This document shows positions 9,220 through 17,675 of a DNA stretch of 55,317 nt, piece after piece. The notes under the pieces were generated by a model. It saw nothing but the letters and a program-made list of their open reading frames with translations, was not told the DNA's origin and did not search any database. Source of the stretch: Oscillospiraceae bacterium (GTDB lineage: Bacteria > Bacillota > Clostridia > Oscillospirales > Oscillospiraceae); assembly GCA_017429325.1 (NCBI GenBank), contig JAFRPC010000037.1:1-55317 (forward strand), in the 5' to 3' direction. Made by a program: the position numbers and the translations under genes. Within the stretch, counting starts at the first letter, position 1, and the number at the start of each line of letters is the position of its first letter.

Positions 9220-10230
9220 TCAGCGCAGAGGCGCGGTGCCGAGCCAGGCGAGCACTGCCATTAAAATGCTGATGCTGACAAACACGACCCAGATCTTGAC
9301 CTCGGACCAGCTGCACATCTCAAAGTGGTGGTGGATGGGGGTCATTTTGAAGATGCGCTTCCCCTCGTGCTGGGGGGAGCGGGCCTTGGTGTACTTGAAA
9401 TAGCCGACCTGCATAATGACGGAGAGGGTCTCGACGATGTAGACCAGACCGACGAGGATCAAAATCAGGGGCATATCCAGGGCGAAGGCCAGGCCGCAGA
9501 CCGCGCCGCCCAAAAACAGGGAGCCGGTATCGCCCATGAAGGCCTTGGCCGGGTGGAAGTTGTAGCAGAGGAAGCCGCCCAGGCCCCCCAGCAGGGCGGC
9601 GGGGAAGATGGCGAGCTCCGCCTTTTTGAGGGCGAGGGACGTCACCAGGAAGAAGACCATCACCGGCATGGTGACGCCGGTGGCGAGGCCGTCAATGCCG
9701 TCGGTGAGGTTCACCGCGTTGACGCAGCCCACGATGACAAAGACGGAGAAGAGAATGTAGAGCCAGAGGGGGAGCTTCCAGGTGATGTGGGTGAAGGGCA
9801 GCCAGATGGCGGCGGACAGGTGGCCCATCCGGGAGAGGAGCCAGAGATAGAGGGCGGAGGCCACCAGCTGGAGCAGGAGCTTCTGCTTCGCCGTCAGGCC
9901 CTCGTTCTGCTTCTTCTTGACCTTGAAGAAGTCGTCCAGGAAGCCGATGGCGCCGAAGATCAGCGCAAAGCCGAAGATCAGCATGGAGCTCCAGCTTTTC
10001 GTCAGCAGGCAGAGGACCAGGGTCCCCACGAAGGCCGCTGAGATGAACACCAGACCGCCCATCGCCGGGGTCCCGGCCTTGGACTTGTGCCAGTTTGGGC
10101 CCACCTCCCGGATGCTCTGCCCGGCCTTCATAGCCCGCAGCCAGGGGATGATGAAGCTGCCCGCCAGCAGCGCCAGCAAAAAGCAGGAGACGATCGCGAT
10201 CAGAATGGTGGTGATTTGGGTCTGTGTCAT
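9220..10230 (-). CDS. mraY: phospho-MurNAc-pentapeptide transferase MraY
   Basis: Integral membrane enzyme that attaches phospho-MurNAc-pentapeptide to undecaprenyl phosphate, making lipid I. It shows about ten membrane helices and the family motifs: GTPAMGGLVFI, FLDDFFKV (Asp pair), NLTDGIDGLA and the C-terminal MTPIHHHFE. The length is 336 residues. CGGAGG lies before the ATG at 10230. The usual downstream neighbour murD is absent; ftsW follows directly. Confidence 0.97.
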   Translation of the reverse strand: MTQTQITTILIAIVSCFLLALLAGSFIIPWLRAMKAGQSIREVGPNWHKSKAGTPAMGGLVFISAAFVGTLVLCLLTKSWSSMLIFGFALIFGAIGFLDDFFKVKKKQNEGLTAKQKLLLQLVASALYLWLLSRMGHLSAAIWLPFTHITWKLPLWLYILFSVFVIVGCVNAVNLTDGIDGLATGVTMPVMVFFLVTSLALKKAELAIFPAALLGGLGGFLCYNFHPAKAFMGDTGSLFLGGAVCGLAFALDMPLILILVGLVYIVETLSVIMQVGYFKYTKARSPQHEGKRIFKMTPIHHHFEMCSWSEVKIWVVFVSISILMAVLAWLGTAPLR

Positions 10231-10266
10231 AGGGATTCCTCCGTTTCTCTGTCAGGGGTTGGGGGT

Positions 10267-10287
10267 AGTGGTCAGTGGTCAGGGACG
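10267..10287. repeat. short 7-bp tandem repeat (AGTGGTC units)
   Basis: AGTGGTC, AGTGGTC and AGGGACG in strict 7-bp register in the mraY-murF gap, overlapping the murF stop. It is a minor member of the heptamer family. Confidence 0.5.
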
Positions 10288-11616
10288 GTTGAAAAAGGCG
10301 TCCCGCACGGTCTCTAATTTCATGCCGCGGCTGCCTTTGAAGAGCAGGGCGTCGCCGGGGCGGGCTTCGGCCCGCAGGGCCTCCACCAGGACCTCCCGGC
10401 TGTCGAAGCAGCGGGCCTTGGATCCGGCGCCCCGGGCGGTGTCCGCCCGGTGCTCGCCCACCAGCAAAATCAGGTCTGCCACGGCGGCGGCCTGCTCGCC
10501 CACCTGCCGGTGGAGCTCCGGCGCGTTCTCGCCCAGCTCCAGCATGTCGCCCAAGACGGCGATGCGGCGGCCCTGGGTGGGCTGGAGCCGGAAGACCTCG
10601 AAGGCCGCTTTCATGGAGCGGGGGCCGGCGTTGTAGCTGTCGGCCACGACTGTGTAGCCGTCCTGCGCATAGATGCGCATCCGGTCTCCGGTGTTCTGAA
10701 AGTCCGCCAGGGCCTCCGGCGCGGCGGCCAGGGGCACCCCGGCGCAGCGGGCGGCCAGCATGGCGGCCAGGGCGTTCAGGACGTTGTGCTCTCCCGGCAC
10801 GGGGAGGGTGACGGGCACCCGCTGACCGAAGCCCACGGCGGTGAAGCTGACGCTGGCGGGGCCTTCTGCGATGTCCTCCGCCCGCAAATCGTTGTCTGGG
10901 CTGAGGCCGAACCACAGGACCGGACAGGACAGCGCCGCCTGCCGCAGCAGGGGCTCGGCGCCGTGGAGCACGGCGACGCCGCCGGGGGCCAGACCCCGGA
11001 CGATGTTCAGCTTCTCTTTGCAGATGTTTTCCCGGGTGCCGAGGTTTTCCAGGTGCATGTCGCCGATGTTGGTGATGACGGCCACGTCGGGCCGGGCCAT
11101 ATCGGCCAGGGGAGCGATCTCCCCGGCGTGGTTCATGCCCATCTCCACCACGGCCAGCTCCGTCTCGGGGCCCTGGTCCAGCAGGGTCACAGGCACGCCG
11201 ATGTCGTTGTTGAAATTCTTTTGGGTGCAGCCGGTCCGATAGACGCAGGCGCAGAGCTTCGCCAGCATCTCCTTGGTGGTGGTCTTGCCGTAGCTGCCGG
11301 TGAGGGCAATGACCTTCATCCCGCGCAGCTCCTGCCGCCAGCCCTTTGCCAGGGCCTGGAGCCCCGCCAGACTGTCGGGGACCAGCACGGTGGGGACGCC
11401 GGGGAGCTGCTGCTCCGCCAGCACGGCGGCGGCTCCCGCCTGGAGGGCGTTGGGGATGTATTTGTGGCCGTCGTTGGTTTCTCCGCGCAGAGCCGCGAAG
11501 AGCTGGCCGGGTTTCAGCGTCCGGGAGTCGAAGGCGGCCCCGGCGAATTCCACTGCCTCATATTCGGGCAGGACCGTCCCGCCGCAGAGGCGGGCGGCTT
11601 CTTTCAGTGTCATCAT
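10279..11616 (-). CDS. murF: UDP-MurNAc-tripeptide:D-Ala-D-Ala ligase MurF
   Basis: ATP-dependent ligase that completes the UDP-MurNAc-pentapeptide. The Mur-ligase P-loop is GSYGKTTTKEM near residue 107, and the central and C-terminal domains carry NYNAGPRSMKAAFE (DSYNAGP) and the GD(A)LLFKGSRGMKLE end typical of MurF. The length is 445 residues. The start overlaps the murE stop (ATGA) with a second in-frame ATG three bases on; either may be used. It lies between murE and mraY in the canonical order. Confidence 0.95.
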   Translation of the reverse strand: MMTLKEAARLCGGTVLPEYEAVEFAGAAFDSRTLKPGQLFAALRGETNDGHKYIPNALQAGAAAVLAEQQLPGVPTVLVPDSLAGLQALAKGWRQELRGMKVIALTGSYGKTTTKEMLAKLCACVYRTGCTQKNFNNDIGVPVTLLDQGPETELAVVEMGMNHAGEIAPLADMARPDVAVITNIGDMHLENLGTRENICKEKLNIVRGLAPGGVAVLHGAEPLLRQAALSCPVLWFGLSPDNDLRAEDIAEGPASVSFTAVGFGQRVPVTLPVPGEHNVLNALAAMLAARCAGVPLAAAPEALADFQNTGDRMRIYAQDGYTVVADSYNAGPRSMKAAFEVFRLQPTQGRRIAVLGDMLELGENAPELHRQVGEQAAAVADLILLVGEHRADTARGAGSKARCFDSREVLVEALRAEARPGDALLFKGSRGMKLETVRDAFFNRP

Positions 11617-13052
11617 AAGTTTTTCGCAACCTCTTCCCGTTCGTCCAGGTGGGTGACTTCCGTTCCTAAGATTTGATAGGTCTCATGTCCCTTGCCGCAG
11701 AGGATGACCACGTCCCCCTGCTTGGCCTCGGCCATCGCCCAGGCGATGGCCTGGCGGCGGTTCTCAATGACCACATAGGGATTGCAGGGCTCCTTGATCT
11801 CCCGGAGGATGTCGGCGATGATCTTGTTGGGGTCCTCGGTCCGGGGATTGTCGGAGGTGATGACGGACAGGTCCGCCAGGCGCACGCCGGTCCGGCCCAT
11901 GATGGGCCGCTTGGCGGCGTCCCGGTCCCCGCCGCAGCCGAAGACCGCGATGAGCCGCCCGGTGCAGAAGCCCCGGGCGGTCTTCAGGGCCTTTTCCAGG
12001 GCGTCGGGGGTGTGGGCGTAGTCGATGATGACGGTGTAGTCCTTGCCGGGGGTGGGGACCACCTCCATCCGGCCCTTGACGCCGACGGCGGAGCTCAGGG
12101 CCCAGGCGGCGGCGTCCAGGGGGATCTCCAGGCCGATGGCCATACCCAGCACGGTCAGGGCGTTGTAGACGGTAAAGCTGCCGGGGATGGCCACCTGAAC
12201 GGGACAGCTGCGGCCCTTGTAGTGGGCATTGAAGGCGACGTGGTCTGTGTACAGCTCCATGTCGGTGGCGGTGAGCTCCGCGTTCCGGCCCTTGGCGGAG
12301 TAGGTCAGGGCCCAGCCCGCGGCCTCGTCCACGGTCTTCGCCACCAGCTCGTCGTCGATGTTGAAGACGCTGAAGCCGCAGCGGCGGAAGAGCAGGGCCT
12401 TGGCCTGCCGATAGGCCTCCATGGTCTTGTGGAAGTCCAGGTGGTCCTCCGTCAGGTTGGTGAAGGCGCCCACGGCAAAGGGAATGCAGTCCACCCGATG
12501 CAGGAAGAGGGCGTGGGAGGAGACCTCCATGACCACGTGGGTACAGCCCGCAGCCGCCATCTTCGCAAAGAGGCCCTGGAGCTCGAAGCTCTCCGGCGTG
12601 GTGCGCTCGGTGTCGAAGACCTCGTCGCCGATCATATTCTGGATGGTGCCGATGAGGCCCACCTTGGCCTTCAGCACATGCTCCAGCACGGATTTGAGCA
12701 GGTAGGTAACGGTGGTCTTGCCGTTGGTGCCGGTGACGCCCAGGATGGTCATTTTGTCCGCCGGGTGGTCATACCAGTTGGCCCCCATGGCCGCCAGAGC
12801 GGTGCGGGAGTCGGGAACGAGAACAAAGGGGATGTCTCCCTCCGGACGCCGCTCGCAGACGATGCAGACGGCCCCGTTGTGCAGGGCGTCGGGAATAAAG
12901 CGGTGGCCGTCGGAGTTGTAGCCCGAGATGGCCACAAAGACGTGGCCCGGCTTCACCTCCCGGGAGTCATAGCTGACTCCGGCGATCTCCAGCTCCGGAG
13001 AAGCGGTCGTTTCGAGTATGGGAATATCTTTTATTAATTCTGAGAGTTTCAT
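11613..13052 (-). CDS. murE: UDP-MurNAc-tripeptide synthetase MurE (meso-diaminopimelate type)
   Basis: Adds the third residue of the stem peptide. The P-loop GTNGKTT is at residues 108-114. The substrate-selecting motif DNPR is at 401-404; family knowledge ties DNPR to meso-diaminopimelate, whereas lysine enzymes differ here. This suggests an A1-gamma type wall. The length is 479 residues. AGGAGG lies five bases before ATG 13052. The 84-bp gap to the upstream PBP gene holds a 7-bp tandem repeat. Confidence 0.96.
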   Translation of the reverse strand: MKLSELIKDIPILETTASPELEIAGVSYDSREVKPGHVFVAISGYNSDGHRFIPDALHNGAVCIVCERRPEGDIPFVLVPDSRTALAAMGANWYDHPADKMTILGVTGTNGKTTVTYLLKSVLEHVLKAKVGLIGTIQNMIGDEVFDTERTTPESFELQGLFAKMAAAGCTHVVMEVSSHALFLHRVDCIPFAVGAFTNLTEDHLDFHKTMEAYRQAKALLFRRCGFSVFNIDDELVAKTVDEAAGWALTYSAKGRNAELTATDMELYTDHVAFNAHYKGRSCPVQVAIPGSFTVYNALTVLGMAIGLEIPLDAAAWALSSAVGVKGRMEVVPTPGKDYTVIIDYAHTPDALEKALKTARGFCTGRLIAVFGCGGDRDAAKRPIMGRTGVRLADLSVITSDNPRTEDPNKIIADILREIKEPCNPYVVIENRRQAIAWAMAEAKQGDVVILCGKGHETYQILGTEVTHLDEREEVAKNL

Positions 13053-13080
13053 AGTACCTCCTGCGCGGCAGATTGCTTCA

Positions 13081-13132
13081 GTTGAAAATTGAAAATTGAA
13101 AGTTGAAAGTTATGGTATCGTTCAAATTGCGC
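13081..13132. repeat. 7-bp tandem repeat with palindromic neighbour module
   Basis: TTGAAAA, TTGAAAA, TTGAAAG and TTGAAAG (13082-13109) are followed by TGGTATCGTTCAAATTGCG. The same two-part element occurs in the opposite orientation at 25291-25352, including the GTATCGTTCAAATTGCG half. Confidence 0.75.
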
Positions 13133-13136
13133 TTTC

Positions 13137-15485
13137 TTAGTCGAGCGCTGTCTGGTCCGTCAGCTCCACCGTGACGGTGGTGCCTCTGGGCACCTCGGCG
13201 CCGGGCTCGTAGTCCTGGTCTGTCACCACGGAGTAGTATTGGTAGGAGCCCTTGGTCTGCAAATACAGCCCACTGTTCTCCATGCGGGACCTTGCCTGGG
13301 CGGGGCTCAGATTTCGCAGGTCGGGGACCGTCACCTTGTCGGTGGGGACCTCCTCGCCCAGATAGAGGATGACCTTGGAGTTGCCGGGAAGGGCTTCGCC
13401 GGGGGCGGGGATCTGACCCGTGACGGTCTCGCCGCTGCCCACCGTGGTATAGCTCAGGCTCTGCTCCTTCAGCAGCTCGGCGGCCTCCGCCTCCTCCAGG
13501 TCCCGCACGTCGGGCATCTGGATGTTGACGGTGCTCATGTCCACGTCCCGGTAGTCCGGCTGGACGCCCAAATAGAGCAGGGTGTCGGCAAAGATGTCCC
13601 GGACCACCGGGGCGGCCATCACGCCGCCGGAGACGTAGAAGCCGGAGCTGCGGCTGGGGGTGTCCAGGGCCACCAGGCAGATGTACTGGGGGTCCGTCAT
13701 GGGCGCGACGCCCACAAAGGACACGATGCGGTCCTGGGTCTGGACGCCGTTGACGAAGACGTCCAGCTTCTCGGAGGTGCCGGTCTTGCCGCCCACGTGG
13801 AAGCCGGGAAGCTTGGCGTTGCCCGCGGTGCCCTCATTGACCACGGATTCCATCAGACTGCACATGAGCTTGGAGGTCTCGGCGCTGATGGCCTGGCGGA
13901 TGACGGTCTTGCCGTTCTTTTGGATGACGTTGCCGTTCTCGTCCAGGATCTCCGAGACCACGTAGGGCTTGAGCACGTAGCCGCCGTTCACCACCGCGGC
14001 AATGGCCCGGACCATCTGGATGGGGGTGGGCTTGACGGACTGGCCGAAGGCGACGGTGGTGAGCTGGGCGTTCTCCATGAGCTTGGCCCGGGTGTGGAAG
14101 ACGCCGGTGGCCTCGCCTGCCATATCCACGCCGGTCTTTTCCAGCAGACCCAGGGCGTCGATGTAGTCATAGAGCTTGTCGCCGCCCAGCAGGATGCCGA
14201 TGTCGGCAAAGGCAATGTTGCAGGAGTTTTGCAGGGCCTGGGCCAGCTTTTCATAGCCGTGGCCCTCCTCCTTCCAGCAGTGCAGGGTGGAGTCGCGGTC
14301 CTTGTAGTCCTTTTCGCCGCTGCAGTAGAAGGTGGTGTCCAGGCTGACGGCGCCTTCCTCCAGGGCCGCGGCCAGGGTGATGGTCTTGAAGGTGGAGCCG
14401 GGCTCGTAGCCGTCGGAGACGCAGCGGTTCCGCCACTGCTGGAGCCGCGCCAAGGTCTGAAGCTCGTTGTACTGCTTGGCAAGGGCGGCGTACTCGTCGC
14501 TGTCCTTGCTCAGGCGGGACAGCTCCGAGGACAGTTCCTCCAGCTCCTCCAGCACCGAGAGGTCGATGATCTCCAGATAGTTGTTGGGGTCGTAGCTGCC
14601 CTCGATGGCCATACCGAGGATGGCGCCGGTGTTGACGTCCATCATGATGGCAAAGGCGCCGTTCTGCACGTCATATTTCTCAATGGCGGCCTTCAGGTTC
14701 TTCTCTAAATACATCTGCACCGTGGAGTCCAGGGTCAGCACCAGAGAATTGCCGTCGGTGGCCTCGTAGTATTTCTCGTAGGAAAAGAGCATCTCGATCT
14801 CGTGATTGCCCTTGGTGGTAATGACGGCGCCCGCCGTGCCCTGGAGCACGTCGTCGTAGTAGGCCTCCAGCCCCTCGCCGCCGCGGTTTTCCGCGTTGGT
14901 GAAGCCCAGGACCTGGGCCGCCGTGGTGCCGGAGGGATAGTAGCGCTTGGAGTTGGTTTCCAGGTGGATGCCCACCAAATCGTTCTCGTTGATGAATTCC
15001 CGGACTGCCGCCGCCTGCTCCGGCTCCTGCTTGTAGGCCACGACCTCATAGCGGCGGTCCAGCTTGGCGGCCTTGCTGCGGATGCTGTCGGCGTCCACGT
15101 TCAGGATGCGGGCCAGATTCTCGGCGATAAAGTCCACGTCCTCTTTCTGGTTGTGGATCTCCAGCGGGTCGATGAAAACGTCCTCCACGGTCTTGGAGGC
15201 CGCCAGGATGTTCATGTTGCAGTCGTAGATGGTGCCCCGGTCCGCAGGCACGACGGCTGAGCGGGTCTGTACGTCAATGGCCTGGGATTCGTACTTGTCG
15301 TGGTCCAGGATCATGAGCTTGAACAGACGGGCAAACAGGGGCAGGAAGAGCAGGACCCCAAAGAACACCATGATAACGGTGGTGCGCCGCAGGACCCCGT
15401 GGCCCTCCTTCTGCCGGTCATAGGCCGGGGCGGGCTTCGGCGTTTTCAGCAGCTTGATTCGCTTTTTTCCGAGCAAGTTTGTCAC
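13137..15485 (-). CDS. class B penicillin-binding protein with PASTA domains (FtsI/SpoVD-like)
   Basis: Septal transpeptidase that cross-links new wall in partnership with FtsW. A short basic cytoplasmic tail precedes a membrane anchor at about 32-55 and a PBP dimerisation domain. The transpeptidase domain has S364-T-F-K367 (active serine), S421-C-N423 and K567-T-G-T570. Two PASTA domains follow at about 657-710 and 718-778. The length is 782 residues. Between the N-domain and STFK is a charged coiled-coil-like insert (LEELEELSSELSRLSKDSDE). Vegetative PBP2B and sporulation-specific SpoVD share this layout; as the only such gene in the cluster it probably serves division. The start is GTG 15485 or, with better spacing to GGGGGTG, TTG 15476. 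Confidence 0.9.
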   Translation of the reverse strand: MTNLLGKKRIKLLKTPKPAPAYDRQKEGHGVLRRTTVIMVFFGVLLFLPLFARLFKLMILDHDKYESQAIDVQTRSAVVPADRGTIYDCNMNILAASKTVEDVFIDPLEIHNQKEDVDFIAENLARILNVDADSIRSKAAKLDRRYEVVAYKQEPEQAAAVREFINENDLVGIHLETNSKRYYPSGTTAAQVLGFTNAENRGGEGLEAYYDDVLQGTAGAVITTKGNHEIEMLFSYEKYYEATDGNSLVLTLDSTVQMYLEKNLKAAIEKYDVQNGAFAIMMDVNTGAILGMAIEGSYDPNNYLEIIDLSVLEELEELSSELSRLSKDSDEYAALAKQYNELQTLARLQQWRNRCVSDGYEPGSTFKTITLAAALEEGAVSLDTTFYCSGEKDYKDRDSTLHCWKEEGHGYEKLAQALQNSCNIAFADIGILLGGDKLYDYIDALGLLEKTGVDMAGEATGVFHTRAKLMENAQLTTVAFGQSVKPTPIQMVRAIAAVVNGGYVLKPYVVSEILDENGNVIQKNGKTVIRQAISAETSKLMCSLMESVVNEGTAGNAKLPGFHVGGKTGTSEKLDVFVNGVQTQDRIVSFVGVAPMTDPQYICLVALDTPSRSSGFYVSGGVMAAPVVRDIFADTLLYLGVQPDYRDVDMSTVNIQMPDVRDLEEAEAAELLKEQSLSYTTVGSGETVTGQIPAPGEALPGNSKVILYLGEEVPTDKVTVPDLRNLSPAQARSRMENSGLYLQTKGSYQYYSVVTDQDYEPGAEVPRGTTVTVELTDQTALD

Positions 15486-15550
15486 CCCCTGTGTTGGGAA
15501 AAAGGGGCGGCACCGGGTGCGCGCCCCTTTTGGTTCGGTATATGGTTCGC

Positions 15551-16063
15551 TCAGTGAAAATATTCCAGCACACCGCTGAAGCCGCCGGAAATGGCGTCCA
15601 CCGCCTTCTCGGAGAAGCTTCTGTCGTCCACGTGAAGGACCTCCGCGTGGTCGGCCCCGGCGATGTTGAGATAGACCGTCTGCCGGGACGAGGGCTGGCT
15701 CATGCCCAGCTCCCGGGCTCTGGCCTCGATTTGGGCCAGGTCGATGCGGCTCTCATAGGTGGAGCGCAGCTTGGCGGTGTTGGCCTGGGCGGTGCTGAGC
15801 TCCTGCTCCAGCTCACCGGCCCGGGCGGTGGTCTCAAAGAGGACCACATAGCTGTGGACCACCAGCATCAGCAAAATCGCAACGATGGTCAGTCCGATGA
15901 CAGCCAGCGGGGCCACGCTGGGCTTCGCCGCGGGGATGTGCCGGGGCTTCGGGGCCTGTTTCTCCTCGGGGAGGGCTGCAGGCCGCGGTTTGGGAACGGC
16001 GGTGCCGCGGACCGCGTAGGCCGCGCTGCCGTTATAAGAATAGGTTTTGAATTCGTCTGCCAT
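15551..16063 (-). CDS. ftsL: FtsL-like septum formation protein
   Basis: A small bitopic protein of 170 residues: a Pro/Lys-rich cytoplasmic part, one membrane helix at about 51-73 (VAPLAVIGLTIVAILLMLVV), then a leucine-zipper-like coiled coil (ELEQELSTAQANTAKLRSTYE). It ends with the LGM motif of FtsL proteins (ARELGMSQPS). Sequence conservation in this family is low, so the call rests on topology and position between rsmH and the PBP gene. It would form a complex with FtsQ/DivIB and activate FtsW and the PBP. Confidence 0.8.
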   Translation of the reverse strand: MADEFKTYSYNGSAAYAVRGTAVPKPRPAALPEEKQAPKPRHIPAAKPSVAPLAVIGLTIVAILLMLVVHSYVVLFETTARAGELEQELSTAQANTAKLRSTYESRIDLAQIEARARELGMSQPSSRQTVYLNIAGADHAEVLHVDDRSFSEKAVDAISGGFSGVLEYFH

Positions 16064-16095
16064 AGTAGTTCCCTCAATTCATGCGACGCTGTTGG

Positions 16096-17031
16096 TTACA
16101 GCTTCTCTCCCACGCGCAGCTTGGCGCTGCGGGCGCGGGGGTTTTCCTTCAGTTCCGTTTCGCCCGCGGTAACGGGCTTGCGGCTCACCAGCCGCAGGGT
16201 GGGCGTCTTGCCGCAGACGCACACGGGAAATTCCGGGGGACAGGTGCAGCCCCGGGCCGCTTCGGCCATTGCGTTCTTGACGATGCGGTCCTCCAGGGAG
16301 TGGAAGGTGATGACCGCCAGCCGTCCGCCTGGCTTCAGCCTATCGATGGCCCGGCGCATGACGCTGTCCACCGCGCCTAACTCGTCGTTGACGGCGATGC
16401 GAAGGGCCTGGAAGCTGCGCTTGGCCGGGTGCTGCTTCTCCCGCAGGGCCTTTTGGGGCATGGCCCCGCGGATCACGTCCACCAGTTCCAAGGTGGTCCG
16501 GAGGGGCGCCTGCTCCCGCCGCCGGACAATGGCCGCGGCGATCAGGGGGGCGTAGCGCTCCTCGCCGTAGGCGAAGAGGATGCGGCGCAGCTCCTCCTGG
16601 GACCAGGTATTGACGATCTCACAGGCGGTCAGCTTGTCGCCGGGGTCCATTCGCATGTCCAGGGGGGCGTCGGCCATATAGCTGAAGCCCCGGTCCGCCT
16701 CGTCCAATTGGGGCGAGGAGACGCCCAGGTCCAGCAGGATCCCGTCCACGGCTGGGATGCCGAGGCGGTCCAAGATCCCGTCCAGCTCCCGGAAGTTGGC
16801 GTGGACCAGCCGCACCCGCTCCGCCCAGGGGGCCAGCCGCGCTTCGGCGGCGGCCAGGGCCTTGGGGTCCCGGTCCACGCCGATCAGCAGGCCGGTGCTG
16901 AGCTGGGCCGCAATGCGGGCGGAGTGGCCCGCGCCGCCCAAGGTCCCGTCCAGATAGATGCCGTCGGGCCGGAGCTTCAGAGCCTCTAAGCTCTCCTCCA
17001 GCAGGACGGAGACGTGATGAAAGTCCGTCAT
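16096..17031 (-). CDS. rsmH: 16S rRNA (cytosine1402-N4)-methyltransferase RsmH
   Basis: S-adenosylmethionine-dependent methylation of 16S rRNA C1402, the same base that RsmI (34238-35065) modifies on the ribose. The motifs YLDGTLGGAGHS, DGILLDLGVSSPQLD and the C-terminal VITFHSLEDRIVKN are diagnostic. The length is 311 residues. ATG 17031 overlaps the mraZ stop by 4 bp, so the pair is translationally coupled. A longer open frame upstream runs antisense-free through mraZ and is spurious. Confidence 0.97.
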   Translation of the reverse strand: MTDFHHVSVLLEESLEALKLRPDGIYLDGTLGGAGHSARIAAQLSTGLLIGVDRDPKALAAAEARLAPWAERVRLVHANFRELDGILDRLGIPAVDGILLDLGVSSPQLDEADRGFSYMADAPLDMRMDPGDKLTACEIVNTWSQEELRRILFAYGEERYAPLIAAAIVRRREQAPLRTTLELVDVIRGAMPQKALREKQHPAKRSFQALRIAVNDELGAVDSVMRRAIDRLKPGGRLAVITFHSLEDRIVKNAMAEAARGCTCPPEFPVCVCGKTPTLRLVSRKPVTAGETELKENPRARSAKLRVGEKL

Positions 17032-17447
17032 AGCGAGAGTTCCTTCATGGTGGCGAGGAGCTGCTCCCTGGAGCTCAGGAAGTCGGACTCGCCGCCCTTG
17101 TAGGTGGCGGTATCCCAAATCTCCGCGTGGTCGCCCTGGCCTAAGAAGGTCACGTCGCCGGAGAGGTTGGCCCAGGCCCGCAGCACGGGGGGCACCACAA
17201 AGCGGCCCTGCTTGTCGGGCTCCACCTTGGCGACGTTGGCCAGGATGTAGCGCTTGGCCCGGGCGTCGGAGAGGGAGGCGGCGTTGAAGCGCTCGGTGAT
17301 CTGCTGCCACTTGGCCTCGGGGAACACATAGAGGTTGTTGTCCGGGGCGATCATCAGGTAGAAGGAGTCGCCCAGCTCCTCCCGCAGCTTGGTGGGCACG
17401 AAGAGCCGGCCCTTGGCGTCTACGCTGTGGGTATATTGACCGATCAT
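17028..17447 (-). CDS. mraZ: transcriptional regulator MraZ
   Basis: AbrB-fold DNA-binding protein that usually represses its own division cluster. Two MraZ repeats are visible (HSVDAKGRLFVPTKLREEL and the second around VEPDKQGRFVVPPVLRAWA), each with the DxKGR-type core. The length is 139 residues. The start at ATG 17447 has GGAGGT seven bases upstream; the open frame to 17495 starts inside the operator. It is the first gene of the cluster, with a promoter at 17525-17553 and three 10-bp-spaced TGGRR repeats between promoter and start. Confidence 0.97.
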   Translation of the reverse strand: MIGQYTHSVDAKGRLFVPTKLREELGDSFYLMIAPDNNLYVFPEAKWQQITERFNAASLSDARAKRYILANVAKVEPDKQGRFVVPPVLRAWANLSGDVTFLGQGDHAEIWDTATYKGGESDFLSSREQLLATMKELSL

Positions 17448-17489
17448 CCGGCTCACCTCCTCCAAACCGCGGATTTTTGTGGGAATTGC

Positions 17490-17514
17490 TCCCATTGATT
17501 TCCATTTAGCTCCA
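17490..17514 (-). promoter_or_regulatory. MraZ box (three 10-bp-spaced repeats)
   Basis: On the minus strand TGGAG (17510-17514), TGGAA (17500-17504) and TGGGA (17490-17494) recur at exactly 10 bp. This matches the known MraZ operator plan of three TGGGN pentamers separated by 5 bp. It lies just downstream of the expected transcription start, consistent with autorepression. Confidence 0.75.
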
Positions 17515-17524
17515 CTTTGCTCTT

Positions 17525-17553
17525 AGTATAACCGCTTTGTAACGAAAATGCAA
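17525..17553 (-). promoter_or_regulatory. mraZ/dcw promoter
   Basis: TTGCAT (-35, 17548-17553) and TATACT (-10, 17525-17530) are separated by 17 bp on the minus strand. This sigma-A-type promoter probably drives the whole division and wall cluster; no comparably clear promoter is seen inside it. Confidence 0.75.
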
Positions 17554-17608
17554 TCATTTTCTGAGATTTTTTTTGAGATTTTTTTGTGATTTTTTCAAGG
17601 ATTTTTCG

Positions 17609-17637
17609 TTGACTTCCACAGGCAATGGGACTATGAT
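17609..17637 (+). promoter_or_regulatory. promoter for the HAD hydrolase gene
   Basis: TTGACT (17609-17614) and TATGAT (17632-17637) with a 17-bp spacer. It is preceded by a T-rich tract that could act as an UP-like element. It is divergent from the mraZ promoter. Confidence 0.65.
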
Positions 17638-17675
17638 AGACAAAACACAAACAAATGGATGACAGAGGCGAACAT

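Noticed and set aside
9692-10915. 407-codon minus-strand frame across mraY and murF
   Set aside because: It is a different frame over two certain genes, and its translation is Arg/Gly/Pro-rich as expected of a GC-driven shadow.
17535-17605. T-rich tract as a terminator or ncRNA
   Set aside because: It has no stem-loop and lies between two divergent promoters, so an UP-like role is simpler.
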